A program made the translations under genes and the position numbers. 64,000 nucleotides of DNA from Streptomyces sp. IMTB 2501 (GTDB lineage: Bacteria > Actinomycetota > Actinomycetes > Streptomycetales > Streptomycetaceae). Each line of letters begins with the position of its first letter. The first letter of the stretch is position 1. The notes beneath the pieces were generated by a model, which had not been told where the DNA came from, made no database searches, and saw only the letters and a list, made by a program, of their open reading frames with translations. Below, in pieces: positions 18,620 through 26,878 of the stretch. The DNA lies in assembly GCF_001953885.1 (NCBI RefSeq), contig NZ_MQUS01000028.1:14535-78534 (forward strand), written 5' to 3'.

Positions 18620-19795
18620 CTACAGCGGTGCCTGCGCGTACACCACCAGGTACGCGCCGTAGAGATAGCTGAGCCCGGCCAGGGCCGCGACCAGCACGGT
18701 CGCGTGCCAGGGCCGGGTTCTTGCCGTCCGGACCAGGCCCTGGGCGAGCGGCAGCAGCAGCGGAAACGCCGGCAGCAGGAACCGCGGCTTGGACTCGAAG
18801 AACCCCGAGCCGCCGAGCGCGATCAGCAGCAGCATCCCGCCGTACACGAGCAGCGGCAGCGGAGCGCGGTCCAGCAGCAGCACCACGTACAGCAGCGTCC
18901 CCACCGCCACGACGGCGAGCGCCATCGGGACCACGAACTGGCTGCCCTCCAGCAGCATCGCGCGCGTGTACTGCAGCGAACCCCGCCCGAAGTCGAACTT
19001 CGACCCCCAAAGCCGCTGCACCTCGAAGTAGCCGCCCAGCACATCGCCCTTGCGCCGGCCCACCCACAGCACATACGCCGTCCAGCCCAGCGGGGCGAGC
19101 GCCGCGCCTGTCCACAGCCTGTGGGAAACTTTTCCGCGCGCCCGCCACACCTCGGCTCCGGCCGCGGCCAGCACCGCGGCGGCGACCGCGAACCCGTTCG
19201 GCCGGGACAGCCCCGCGAGCGCCGCGAGAACGCCCGCCCACAGCCATTTCCCGGCCAGCACCGCGTACAGCGACCAGGCCGCGAACGCGGTCAGCACCGG
19301 CTCGGTGTACGCCATCGACAGCACCACCGAGTGCGGCAGCAGCGCCCACAGCAGCACCAGCGCGATACCGGTGGCCCGCCCGTGCAGCCAGGAGCCGACC
19401 GCGTGGATCCCGGCGGCGGCCACGGCGGCCGCGGTCCACGAGAACAGCAGCCCGATCGCGCCGCCGCCGAACGGGGTCAGCGTGGTCATCGCACGGACCA
19501 GCGCCGGGTACAGCGGGAAGAACGCCAGGTCGCTGTGCGGGCCGGGGTCGTGCGAGGGCAGGTCATGGCCGTAGCCGTGCGTGGCGATGCCCAGGTACCA
19601 GACCGAGTCCCAGGACCGGGCGAGCAGCGTCAGAGGATGCTTGCCGACGTTGTGCGCGACGAGGGCGAGCACGGCGGTCCCGGTGAGCCGGGCGCCGAGG
19701 AAGAGGCCCACGGCGACCCAGCTCGCCCGCACGGTACGCTGCGCCGGCTTCGGCGCGGCTACGGGCTGGGCTAGTGCGGTGCTGGCGTGGGTCAC
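18620..19795 (-). CDS. Membrane mannosyltransferase-like protein (PIG-V/GT-C type)
   Basis: 391 residues with about ten hydrophobic segments. Near the N terminus is LLARSWDSVWYLGIATHGYG, where the acidic WDSxWYL loop matches the first-loop motif of GT-C enzymes, and it is followed by DLAFFPLYPALVR, typical of PIG-V-like transferases. Such enzymes use a polyprenyl-phosphate sugar on the outer membrane face. The acceptor is unknown. The GTG at 19795 (MTHASTAL) is the chosen start; there is no strong RBS. Convergent with the YbjN gene and upstream of the aminotransferase on the same strand. Confidence 0.75.
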   Translation of the reverse strand: MTHASTALAQPVAAPKPAQRTVRASWVAVGLFLGARLTGTAVLALVAHNVGKHPLTLLARSWDSVWYLGIATHGYGHDLPSHDPGPHSDLAFFPLYPALVRAMTTLTPFGGGAIGLLFSWTAAAVAAAGIHAVGSWLHGRATGIALVLLWALLPHSVVLSMAYTEPVLTAFAAWSLYAVLAGKWLWAGVLAALAGLSRPNGFAVAAAVLAAAGAEVWRARGKVSHRLWTGAALAPLGWTAYVLWVGRRKGDVLGGYFEVQRLWGSKFDFGRGSLQYTRAMLLEGSQFVVPMALAVVAVGTLLYVVLLLDRAPLPLLVYGGMLLLIALGGSGFFESKPRFLLPAFPLLLPLAQGLVRTARTRPWHATVLVAALAGLSYLYGAYLVVYAQAPL

Positions 19796-19865
19796 ACCTG
19801 AGCACCTTGCGTGACGATGTGCTGCGACCGTGCGGTGACGCGCCGCTGTGCTGTCCGTCGTCGCC

Positions 19866-19944
19866 CGTCTGCGGGTGCGTCGTGGCTGGTCGCTCCCACG
19901 CGGCGGAGCCGCATGTCGATACGGCCGCGCGCCCCTCGGGGGCG
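19866..19944. repeat. Common Streptomyces-type intergenic sequence with terminator-like hairpin
   Basis: The segment GCGTCGTGGCTGGTCGCTCC through CGGCGGAGCCGCATGTCGAT to GCGCCCCTCGGGGGC is a boilerplate intergenic sequence I recall from many Streptomyces genomes. Its end folds as CGCCCC/GGGGCG (19930-19935, 19939-19944) and can terminate the minus-strand aminotransferase gene, whose stop lies at 19962. Confidence 0.5.
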
Positions 19945-19961
19945 TTCCCCTCGCGGCGCTT

Positions 19962-21146
19962 CTACAGCGCCCGCAGCCTCTCTGCCGCCTCCCTGAGGAC
20001 CTCCTCGCGCTTGCAGAACGCGAACCTCACGAACGGTGCCCCGGCCTCCCGGTCGTCGTAGAAGACGGCGTTCGGGATGGCCACCACGCCCGCTCGCTCC
20101 GGCAGGGCGCGGCAGAAGGCGAAGCCGTCCTTTTCGCCGAGGGGGCGGATGTCGGTGGTGATGAAGTACGTGCCGGCCGGCCGGAAGACCTGGAAGCCGG
20201 CCGCCGTGAGGCCCTCGGCGAGGATGTCCCGGCGGGCCAGCATGGAGCGGCGGAACTCCTCGAAGTAGGAGTCGGGCAGGGCGAGCGCCTCGGCGACCGC
20301 GTACTGGAAGGGGCCGGAGGAGACGTACGTCAGGAACTGCTTCACCGAGCGGACCGCGCTGACCAGCTCCGGCACGGCCGTGACCCAGCCGACCTTCCAG
20401 CCGGTGAAGGAGAACGTCTTTCCGGCCGAGCCGATCGTCACCGTGCGCTCGCGCATACCGGGGAAGGAGGCGAGCGGCAGATGCTCCGCGTTGTCGAAGA
20501 CCAGGTGCTCGTAGACCTCGTCCGTGACCACCAGCAGGTCCCGCTCCACCGCCAGCTCGGCGATCGCGGCCAGCTCCGCGCGGGTGAGGACCGTACCGGT
20601 CGGGTTGTGCGGGGTGTTGACCAGCAGCAGCCTGGTGCGGTCGGTGACGGCCGCGCGCAGCTCGTCCAGGTCGAGGCGGAAACTCCCGTCGTGGGGGCGC
20701 AGGGTCACCGGGACCCGGCGCCCGCCCGCCAGCGCGATGCTCGCCGCGTAGGAGTCGTAGTACGGCTCCAGGGCCACCACCTCGTCACCCGGCTCCACCA
20801 GCGCCAGCAGCGAGGCCGCGATCGCCTCCGTCGCGCCCGCCGTGACCAGCACCTCGGTGTCGGGGTCGTACGACAGCCCGTAGCGGCGCAGCTGGTGCGC
20901 GGCGATCGCGGCGCGCAGCTCCGGGATGCCCGGGCCCGGCGGGTACTGGTTGCCGCGGCCCTCGCGCAGCGCCCGCACCGCCGCCTCCCTGACCTCCTCG
21001 GGGCCGTCGGTGTCCGGGAAGCCCTGGCCGAGGTTGATCGAGCCGGTCGCCACGGCGAGCGCGGACATCTCCGCGAAGATCGTCGTCCCGAACTCGGCGA
21101 GCCGGCGATTGAGGTGAGGGCGTGCGCTGGAGGTCATGCCGGCCAT
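19962..21146 (-). CDS. PLP-dependent class I/II aminotransferase (DapC-like)
   Basis: 394 residues, fold type I. Visible are INLGQGFPDTDGPEEV, NQYPPGPGIPELRAAIA, the cofactor loop VTAGATEAIAASLLALVEPGDEV, NTPHNPTGTV, VVTDEVYEHLVFD, the Schiff-base Lys in TIGSAGKTFSFTGWKVGW and a C-terminal FVRFAFCKREEVL. This matches actinobacterial N-succinyldiaminopimelate/aspartate aminotransferases, which would place it in lysine/peptidoglycan precursor synthesis, but related enzymes act on glutamine or kynurenine, so the substrate is not certain. The MAGMTSS start is kept; a second ATG lies three codons in. Monocistronic. Confidence 0.88.
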   Translation of the reverse strand: MAGMTSSARPHLNRRLAEFGTTIFAEMSALAVATGSINLGQGFPDTDGPEEVREAAVRALREGRGNQYPPGPGIPELRAAIAAHQLRRYGLSYDPDTEVLVTAGATEAIAASLLALVEPGDEVVALEPYYDSYAASIALAGGRRVPVTLRPHDGSFRLDLDELRAAVTDRTRLLLVNTPHNPTGTVLTRAELAAIAELAVERDLLVVTDEVYEHLVFDNAEHLPLASFPGMRERTVTIGSAGKTFSFTGWKVGWVTAVPELVSAVRSVKQFLTYVSSGPFQYAVAEALALPDSYFEEFRRSMLARRDILAEGLTAAGFQVFRPAGTYFITTDIRPLGEKDGFAFCRALPERAGVVAIPNAVFYDDREAGAPFVRFAFCKREEVLREAAERLRAL

Positions 21147-21264
21147 CCTCCGCCCAAGCTCTGGAGTTCCTCAACTCTGCTTTGCGCCTCCGGGGGGCCG
21201 GGCATCTGCGGGTCACGGCGGTCCACGAGGGGCCGCTTCGGGGGAACGGAAGGAGGGTGACGCC

Positions 21265-21609
21265 ATGGGAATCGGCATCATCTTCATCGTGGCCGTGGCC
21301 GCGTTCGTGACCGTAGGGGCGCTGAGGAGCGAGTCCAGGAAGCGCCGGGCGCGGGTGTCGCTCGGCAAGAGCGGCCGCGGCCGCTCCCGGTCGTCCCGCT
21401 CTTCGTCCGCGTCGTCCACGTCGTCTTCGTCGTACGACGGCGGCGGCAGCTGGTGGGCGGGCACCGCCGACTCCGGCTCGTCGGGCGGGCATCACGGCGG
21501 CCACCACGGAGGGCACTCCTGCGGCGGAGGCCACTCCTGCGGAGGGCACTCCTCCTGCGGCGGGGGTTCGTCGTGCGGTGGCGGAGGCGGATGCGGGGGA
21601 GGCAGCTGA
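21265..21609 (+). CDS. Small membrane-anchored protein with Gly/His/Cys-rich tail
   Basis: 114 residues. One N-terminal transmembrane helix (MGIGIIFIVAVAAFVTVGAL) is followed by a basic, Ser/Arg-rich linker (GRGRSRSSRSSSASSTSSSS), then from about residue 75 a tail of HHGGHHGGHSCGGG, HSCGGH and SSCGGG units with six His and six Cys. The ATG at 21265 follows AAGGAGGG. The tail could bind Zn, Cu or Ni, or be redox active. Similar TM-plus-GHC-tail proteins occur in Streptomyces without known function. It is followed by a strong terminator, so it is a single-gene unit. Confidence 0.75.
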   Translation: MGIGIIFIVAVAAFVTVGALRSESRKRRARVSLGKSGRGRSRSSRSSSASSTSSSSYDGGGSWWAGTADSGSSGGHHGGHHGGHSCGGGHSCGGHSSCGGGSSCGGGGGCGGGS

Positions 21610-21929
21610 CACGGGGCAGCTGAGCTTCCGGGGGAACCACATCCGGGTCGCACACGAGCGCCCGCCGGGCGAAGGCAGCCGGCGGGCGCTCGCCGTGCTT
21701 TTCCCGCGCCAGGCGTACGCCATGGTTGAACAGTTGAGCAGTGGAGCCCTCTGAGGGATGGAAACCCCACGAAGATGGGTAAAAACGCTGTGGGGGCGCC
21801 TCTGTTCATGATTCCCTCTCAATCGCCAACGCAGCCCCTCGGACGTCAATGAGACTCCCCACCCGGCCGAGCCGGCTGGGCTGACATGGCCGATCTCCCC
21901 CCTCATCGCGTGTTATGCGGAGCCGATCC
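21610..21929. other. Intergenic region before the DUF2617 gene
   Basis: 320 bases holding the terminator at 21656-21691 and then comparatively AT-rich sequence (GGTTGAACAGTTGAGCAG, GATGGGTAAAAACGCTG, TGTTATGC near 21910) suited to promoters. No protein-like frame is seen. Confidence 0.5.
21656..21691 (+). terminator. Terminator after the Gly/His/Cys-tail gene
   Basis: Perfect 13-bp stem GAGCGCCCGCCGG (21656-21668) and CCGGCGGGCGCTC (21679-21691) with a 10-nt loop, followed by GCCGTGCTTTTCC. Confidence 0.85.
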
Positions 21930-22511
21930 ATGCTCACGACCCTGAACACCTCCTATACCGATACGCGCGCTGCCGACCTGGCCTGGGCTCTGGGACGCGA
22001 GCCGCTGCCCGCCCTGGCCACCCTCGACCTGGAACTCACCGGAGCGAAGCTCCAGTTGAGACTGCTCGGCGCCTCCCACCAGGTGCTGCTGGAGGAGAAG
22101 CACGGCAGCTGTTCGGAGACGGTCGCATGCATTCCGGGCTCCAGCACCCCGCTGCCGCTCGGCGTCGCCAAGCGGGTCGGCGACTGGGAGTACGAGTTCG
22201 CCGCACGCGTCGAGGTGCTCACACCCGGCTCGTTCGCGGGCCGCGCCCAGGAGTTGCTCGCCCTTGTCTCCGACCACCCGCACGGCCTCGCGGGCGTCTT
22301 CCCCGGCAGCCCGCACGCCTTCACCGCGATGCTGGCCCAGTACCACGAGGGCCAGGTGCACTGGCGCACCTGGCACGCCTACCCGCAGGACGGCCAGTTG
22401 GTGGCCACCCGCACCCGGGTCGGGGCGCGCGTGCCGAGGGCGGAGCCGGACAGCCGGCCCGAGCACCCCGCACGGAACAAGACCCACCACTCCACGCGGA
22501 CGCAAAACTGA
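21930..22511 (+). CDS. DUF2617 family protein
   Basis: 193 residues. Matches the actinobacterial DUF2617 pattern as I know it: LTTLNTSYTDTRAADLAWALG at the start, LELTGAKLQLRLLGASHQVLLE, KRVGDWEYEFAARVEVL and HPHGLAGVFPGSPHAFTAMLA, WRTWHAYPQDGQLVATRTRV. The last ~30 residues are an unconserved polar tail. The ATG at 21930 is chosen over 21915 because conserved sequence begins there. No known function; it precedes a spermidine-synthase-like gene. Confidence 0.8.
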   Translation: MLTTLNTSYTDTRAADLAWALGREPLPALATLDLELTGAKLQLRLLGASHQVLLEEKHGSCSETVACIPGSSTPLPLGVAKRVGDWEYEFAARVEVLTPGSFAGRAQELLALVSDHPHGLAGVFPGSPHAFTAMLAQYHEGQVHWRTWHAYPQDGQLVATRTRVGARVPRAEPDSRPEHPARNKTHHSTRTQN

Positions 22512-22559
22512 ACACCCCACACGAACATAAACCCCTACGACGTCAACTGCCCCCAGATA

Positions 22560-22569
22560 CACACGTGTG
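22560..22569. promoter_or_regulatory. 10-bp perfect palindrome CACACGTGTG
   Basis: Perfect palindrome 41 bases upstream of the aminopropyltransferase-like gene, near its -35 region. It could be an operator; short palindromes also arise by chance. Confidence 0.25.
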
Positions 22570-22609
22570 GGTGACGAAGCGTACCGAGCATGTGACGTAA
22601 CGTCGCAGC

Positions 22610-24247
22610 GTGATCGAACCGCACGCCCCCGCGCCCCCGGGCGCCCCGGCCTCCTGGACGGGCCCCGCCCGGCTGCCCGTCCGGCCCGGCACCGGGCGGT
22701 TTCTGGTCCTCGTGTGTGTCTTCGTCTGCGCGGCCTGCGGGCTCGTGTACGAGCTCGAACTCGTCGCGTTCGCCTCGTACTTGATCGGTGACTCGGTCAC
22801 CCAGGCCTCCGTCGTGCTGTCCGTGATGGTGTTCGCGATGGGCATCGGCTCTCTCGGCGCCAAGCGGCTGCGCTGGCACGCGGCCGTCGGCTTCGGCGCG
22901 ATCGAGACCGTCCTCGCCCTGGTCGGCGGGTGCAGCGCGATGGCGCTCTACGCCGTCTTCGCCTGGACCGGCGGCTGGGGCGGGCTGTGGGCCGAGGGCC
23001 CGCGCTGTCTGCTGGTCGCCTTCTCCCTCGCCATCGGCCTGCTCATCGGCGCCGAAGTCCCGCTGCTGATGGAGCTGATCCAGCGCATCCGCCACCAGGA
23101 CGCGGGCGGCGCGGTGGCCGACCTGTTCGCCGCCGACTACGTGGGCGCGCTGGTCGGCGGCCTCGCCTTTCCCTTCCTGCTCCTGCCCTTTCTCGGCCAG
23201 TTGACGGGCGCACTGCTCACCGGCACGGTCAACGTCGTCGCGGGCGGCGCCCTGGTGCTCGGCCTCTTCCGCCGCGACCTGACCTGCCGGGCCCGCTGGA
23301 CCCTGCTGCTCGGCGGCCTCGTCGTCCTGGGCGTCCTCGGCTCCGCCGCCGCTCTGGCCGACGACTTCGAACGCGCCGCCCGGCACGCCGTCTACGGCAA
23401 GGACGTCCGGGTCGCCGAACAGACCGACGTCCAGGAGGTCGTCCTCAGCGGCGGCACCGACGGCACGCCCCTCGACCTCTTCCTGGACGGCCGGCTCCGG
23501 GTCGGCGGCCGCGACGAACGCCGCTACCACGAGGCTCTCGTCCACCCCGCGCTGTCCGGCGGAGCGCACGCGCGCGTGCTGATCCTCGGCGGCGGCGACG
23601 GCCTGGCCGCCCGCGAGGTGCTGCGGCGGCCCGGGGTGCGCCGCCTGGACATCGTCGAACTCGACTCCGGCCTGCTCCGCCTGGCCCGCCACGACCCCGG
23701 CCTCGCCGCCGCCAACGCCCACGCCTACGACGATCGGCGCGTCCACACCACCACGGCCGACGCGCTCGGCTGGCTGCGTCAGGCGCGGGGGCGGTCGTAC
23801 GACGTCGTGATCGCCGACCTCCCCGACCCCTGCATCACCGCCAGCACCAAGCTGTACTCCCAGGAGTTCTACGGGCTGGCCCGCCGCGTCCTCGCCCCCG
23901 GCGGCCGGCTCGTCGTGCACGCCGGGTCCGTCGCCACCCGTCCCCGCGTCTTCTGGACGGTCGCCGCGACCCTGCGCGCGGCGGGCTTCGCCGCCTCCCC
24001 CTACCGGGTCCTCGGTCATGACTCCGGCTTCCCGGCTGGCCCCGACCGCTCGGCGGGCACCTCCGGACCCCCGCACGACTGGGGGTTCCTGCTGGCGGAG
24101 CCGGGGGCCACCGCGCCGTCCCTGCGGCTGGGTCCCTGGCACCCGCGCTCACTGACACAGGCCGGGCTGACGGCGGACGCGCGGGCGGCGCAGCGGACCC
24201 GGGTCGGGGGGCTGCCGGCGTCCACGCTGGTCCATCCCCGCTACTGA
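22610..24247 (+). CDS. Membrane-fused spermidine synthase-like (polyamine aminopropyltransferase-type) protein
   Basis: 545 residues. The N-terminal ~230 residues hold about seven transmembrane helices ([46 protein letters not shown] and others). The C-terminal half is a Rossmann spermidine-synthase domain: [83 protein letters not shown]. The substrate-binding GGGDG and the acidic D-P-D positions are present. Such membrane-fused forms are common in actinobacteria and may make polyamines or modify another amine. The GTG at 22610 lies six bases after TAACGT, so a leaderless transcript is likely. Confidence 0.85.
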   Translation: MIEPHAPAPPGAPASWTGPARLPVRPGTGRFLVLVCVFVCAACGLVYELELVAFASYLIGDSVTQASVVLSVMVFAMGIGSLGAKRLRWHAAVGFGAIETVLALVGGCSAMALYAVFAWTGGWGGLWAEGPRCLLVAFSLAIGLLIGAEVPLLMELIQRIRHQDAGGAVADLFAADYVGALVGGLAFPFLLLPFLGQLTGALLTGTVNVVAGGALVLGLFRRDLTCRARWTLLLGGLVVLGVLGSAAALADDFERAARHAVYGKDVRVAEQTDVQEVVLSGGTDGTPLDLFLDGRLRVGGRDERRYHEALVHPALSGGAHARVLILGGGDGLAAREVLRRPGVRRLDIVELDSGLLRLARHDPGLAAANAHAYDDRRVHTTTADALGWLRQARGRSYDVVIADLPDPCITASTKLYSQEFYGLARRVLAPGGRLVVHAGSVATRPRVFWTVAATLRAAGFAASPYRVLGHDSGFPAGPDRSAGTSGPPHDWGFLLAEPGATAPSLRLGPWHPRSLTQAGLTADARAAQRTRVGGLPASTLVHPRY

Positions 24248-24312
24248 GCCGGTACTGACGGGCCGGTCAGGTGGGGGTACTTTCCGGTCACACCTGGGTA
24301 GGCTCAGCCGAC

Positions 24313-25116
24313 ATGGAGCACCAGGTCTTCGTCCCGGTCCCGGTCGAGCAGCTCAAGGACGCCCTGGCCGACCCCGCGCGCGTCGCCCGGGCGGTCCCCG
24401 GTCTGCAGCAGGACGCCGGTGCCGAACCCATCGCCGGACGCCTGAAACTGCGCGTCGGCGGACACTCCGTCACCTACCGGGGCAGAGCCCGGGTGGTCGC
24501 CCGCGAGGACGGCACGTACGCCGTCGAGGGCGACGCCGCCGAGGCCCGCGGCACCGGCACCGCGAAGCTCGCCCTCACCCTGCGCCTCGCGGAGACCGAG
24601 GGCGGTACGACGGTCACGATCGAGGGCACGGCGGACGCGGACGGCCGCATCGCCGAGCTGCCGCCGGACACGGTGGCCACGGCACTGACCCGCCTGCTGA
24701 ACCGCTTCGTGGAGAGCCTGGCGACGGCCCCGGAGGAGAAGGCGCCCGAGCGCGAGCCGGAGTCCGAGCCGGGGCCCGAGGACGCGGGTGCGGGTGCGGG
24801 TGCGGGTGCGGACGAGCACACCTCCGTCTTCGACACCGAGGTCCCTCCGCCCTCGCTGGACCCGGCGGCCGACCGCCTCGCGGACGACTTCGCCGACACC
24901 GGCGAGCCCCCGGCCGAGGCCGCACACGCACGCCGGACGATGATCGGCCGCAGCGCGGAGGAGGTCGACCACGCCCCACCCCGCGGCCGCTACGCCCCGG
25001 TCCCGGCCCCCCAGACGGTCACGGCGACATCGGCGTTGCGCTGGGCGGCACCGGCGGCGGCGCTGGTGGTGGCATCGGCGATCGTCGTAGGAAGGGCCCT
25101 GCGCAAGAGACGTTGA
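24313..25116 (+). CDS. SRPBCC/CoxG-like protein with C-terminal membrane helix
   Basis: 267 residues. Residues 1-~150 form a START/SRPBCC fold of the CO-dehydrogenase subunit G (CoxG) type: MEHQVFVPVPVEQLKDALADPARVARAVPG, VTYRGRARVV, TTVTIEGTADADGRIAELP. An acidic Pro/Glu/Gly linker includes a run of Ala-Gly repeats, and the end is a tail-anchor-like helix (LRWAAPAAALVVASAIVVGRALRKRR). No cox genes are nearby, so the CO link is not implied. The ATG at 24313 lies eight bases after TAGGCT, consistent with a leaderless start. Confidence 0.75.
   Translation: MEHQVFVPVPVEQLKDALADPARVARAVPGLQQDAGAEPIAGRLKLRVGGHSVTYRGRARVVAREDGTYAVEGDAAEARGTGTAKLALTLRLAETEGGTTVTIEGTADADGRIAELPPDTVATALTRLLNRFVESLATAPEEKAPEREPESEPGPEDAGAGAGAGADEHTSVFDTEVPPPSLDPAADRLADDFADTGEPPAEAAHARRTMIGRSAEEVDHAPPRGRYAPVPAPQTVTATSALRWAAPAAALVVASAIVVGRALRKRR
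24780..24809 (+). repeat. Hexanucleotide tandem repeat (GCGGGT)n inside the SRPBCC gene
   Basis: About four GCGGGT units encode an Ala-Gly run in the linker. Six-base units keep the frame, so length changes would only change linker length. Confidence 0.7.
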
Positions 25117-25149
25117 ATTCCCGGCCGATCCCCCCAGTACTGTCATCCC

Positions 25150-25956
25150 GTGAGTAACGAAGACATCACGCTGACAGCAGGCAACGCAGAGGTACACGTC
25201 AGCCCTGCCGACGGTGGCCGTATCAGCGGCCTCAAGGTCGACTCCCTGGAACTGCTGAGGCAAGGGCACCGCTACGGCTGCTTCCCGATGGTGCCCTGGT
25301 GCGGCCGAATCCGGGACGGCCGCTTCCTCGACGGCGGAGCCCTCCGCCAGATGCCGCTCAACGCCCCGCCGCACGCCATCCACGGCACCGCCCGTGACGG
25401 CGCCTGGCGCGTCGCGCGCGTCGCGGAGAACGAAGCGGTGATCACGTACGACCTGGTCGAGCCCTGGCCGCACCCCGGCCGTGTCACCCAGGTCGTCACG
25501 CTCACCGAGGACAGCCTGACGCTGACCATGTCGGTGGAGGCGCGGGACGACTCGTTCCCGGCGCAGATCGGCTGGCACCCCTGGTTCAACCGAACCCTCG
25601 CGGGCGAGGACGGTGCGGCCGGCGAGGACGTGGCACTGGACTTCAAGCCCGCCTGGCAGGAGGAGCGCGGCGCCGACCATCTGCCGACCGGCAACCGCGT
25701 CGACCCGAGGCCCGGCCCCTGGGACGACTGCTTCGGCATGCCCGACGGCGTCGACGTCACCCTCACCTGGCCGGGGCAGCTGGAGCTGAAGGTGACCAGC
25801 CGCGAGGAGTGGGTGGTCGTCTACGACGAGCAGGAAGAAGCCGTGTGCGTCGAGCCGCAGACCGGCCCGCCCAACGGCCTGAACACCGCTCCGCGCCTGG
25901 TCACCCCGCTGGAGCCGCTGGAGGCGACGACGACCTGGAGCTGGCGGCGCCTCTAG
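25150..25956 (+). CDS. Aldose 1-epimerase family protein
   Basis: 268 residues, beta-sandwich galactose-mutarotase fold: VSPADGGRISGLKV, MVPWCGRIRDGRF, the catalytic His region PHAIHGTARDGAW, FPAQIGWHPWFNR, DDCFGM and the acidic VCVEPQTGPPNGLN near the C terminus (family catalytic Glu). It interconverts anomers of aldoses, though many members act on unknown sugars. The GTG at 25150 is six bases after TACTGT, indicating a leaderless transcript. Its TAG stop is the first three bases of a repeat element. Confidence 0.88.
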   Translation: MSNEDITLTAGNAEVHVSPADGGRISGLKVDSLELLRQGHRYGCFPMVPWCGRIRDGRFLDGGALRQMPLNAPPHAIHGTARDGAWRVARVAENEAVITYDLVEPWPHPGRVTQVVTLTEDSLTLTMSVEARDDSFPAQIGWHPWFNRTLAGEDGAAGEDVALDFKPAWQEERGADHLPTGNRVDPRPGPWDDCFGMPDGVDVTLTWPGQLELKVTSREEWVVVYDEQEEAVCVEPQTGPPNGLNTAPRLVTPLEPLEATTTWSWRRL

Positions 25957-26175
25957 GGCCTGTCCGGCCGACCACGCCGACTCCGACGAACGGCGCCTCG
26001 TGATCATCCTGAGCGGGGTCTGGTGCGTGCGGCTGCAAGGCGGAGGAGGGAGCCGACGATGGGGGTCCCCCGCGCGAGTGCGTTCGAGCGTGGGGGAGCG
26101 TCGACGAGTGACGACAACGCCGCAGATGCGCGTGCCAGACCCCGCGGCCACGGGTGGTCCGCCGGAGAGGCCCTA
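25954..26175. mobile_element. MITE-like element, copy 1
   Basis: 222 bases bounded by 15-bp terminal inverted repeats, TAGGGCCTGTCCGGC and GCCGGAGAGGCCCTA (14/15 match). It has no coding capacity. The interior shares a 21-bp identical block (26030-26050) and other blocks with the element at 44843-45104 in inverted orientation. CTAG occurs at both ends (25953-25956 and 26173-26176), suggesting a TA or CTAG target duplication. The left end supplies the stop codon of the epimerase gene and the right end the TA of the pyrE -10 box. Confidence 0.75.
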
Positions 26176-26179
26176 GGCT
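26174..26179 (+). promoter_or_regulatory. Likely -10 box of a leaderless pyrE transcript
   Basis: TAGGCT followed by seven bases and the pyrE ATG, the spacing seen for leaderless Streptomyces mRNAs. Its first two bases belong to the inverted-repeat element. Confidence 0.5.
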
Positions 26180-26186
26180 GGTCGGC

Positions 26187-26735
26187 ATGACGGACGTACG
26201 CGGCGCGCTGCTGCAGCAGATCAAGGACAAGGCCGTGGTGCACGGCAAGGTGACCCTTTCCTCGGGTCTTGAGGCCGACTACTACGTCGACCTGCGCCGC
26301 ATCACCCTCGACGGCGAGGCCGCCCCGCTCGTCGGCCAGGTGCTCCTGGACCTGACCGCGGACCTGGAGTTCGACGCGGTGGGCGGCCTGACCATGGGTG
26401 CCGACCCGGTCGCGGCCGCCATGCTGCACGCCGCCGCAGCGCGCGGGAAGAAGCTGGACGCGTTCGTCGTCCGCAAGGCGGCGAAGGCGCACGGCATGCA
26501 GCGGCGGGTCGAGGGCCCCGAGATCAAGGGCCGCCGGGTCCTGGTCGTCGAGGACACCTCCACCACCGGCGGCTCCCCGCTCACCGCCGTGGAGGCCGTG
26601 CGCGAGGCCGGTGCCGAGGTCGTCGCCGTCGCGACCATCGTGGACCGGGCCACCGGCGCCGCCGAGAAGATCGAGGCCGGCGCGGGGGTTTCGTACCGTT
26701 TCGCCTTCTCGAAGGATGAACTGGGTCTGGACTGA
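26187..26735 (+). CDS. pyrE: Orotate phosphoribosyltransferase
   Basis: 182 residues, normal for bacterial PyrE. Key parts: VTLSSGLEADYYVDLRRITLDG, GGLTMGADPVAAAM, a KAAKAHGMQRRVEGP flexible loop and the PRPP-binding VLVVEDTSTTGGSPLTAVEAV. It joins orotate to PRPP to give OMP in pyrimidine synthesis. The ATG at 26187 (MTDVRGALL) is used, not the upstream GTG at 26154, which lies inside the repeat element. Other pyr genes are not nearby. Confidence 0.95.
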   Translation: MTDVRGALLQQIKDKAVVHGKVTLSSGLEADYYVDLRRITLDGEAAPLVGQVLLDLTADLEFDAVGGLTMGADPVAAAMLHAAAARGKKLDAFVVRKAAKAHGMQRRVEGPEIKGRRVLVVEDTSTTGGSPLTAVEAVREAGAEVVAVATIVDRATGAAEKIEAGAGVSYRFAFSKDELGLD

Positions 26736-26878
26736 CCGCGCGGTGTGACCTGGACTTGACCGGTGCGTCGACCGGGCCGCCATGTCTGGAAAGATGGGCA
26801 CGACGATGACGTCACCCCCCAGGTCTAGGTCAGGGCCGTAACGCAGAACCTCTCACCCGCAACACAAGGAGCGGACAG

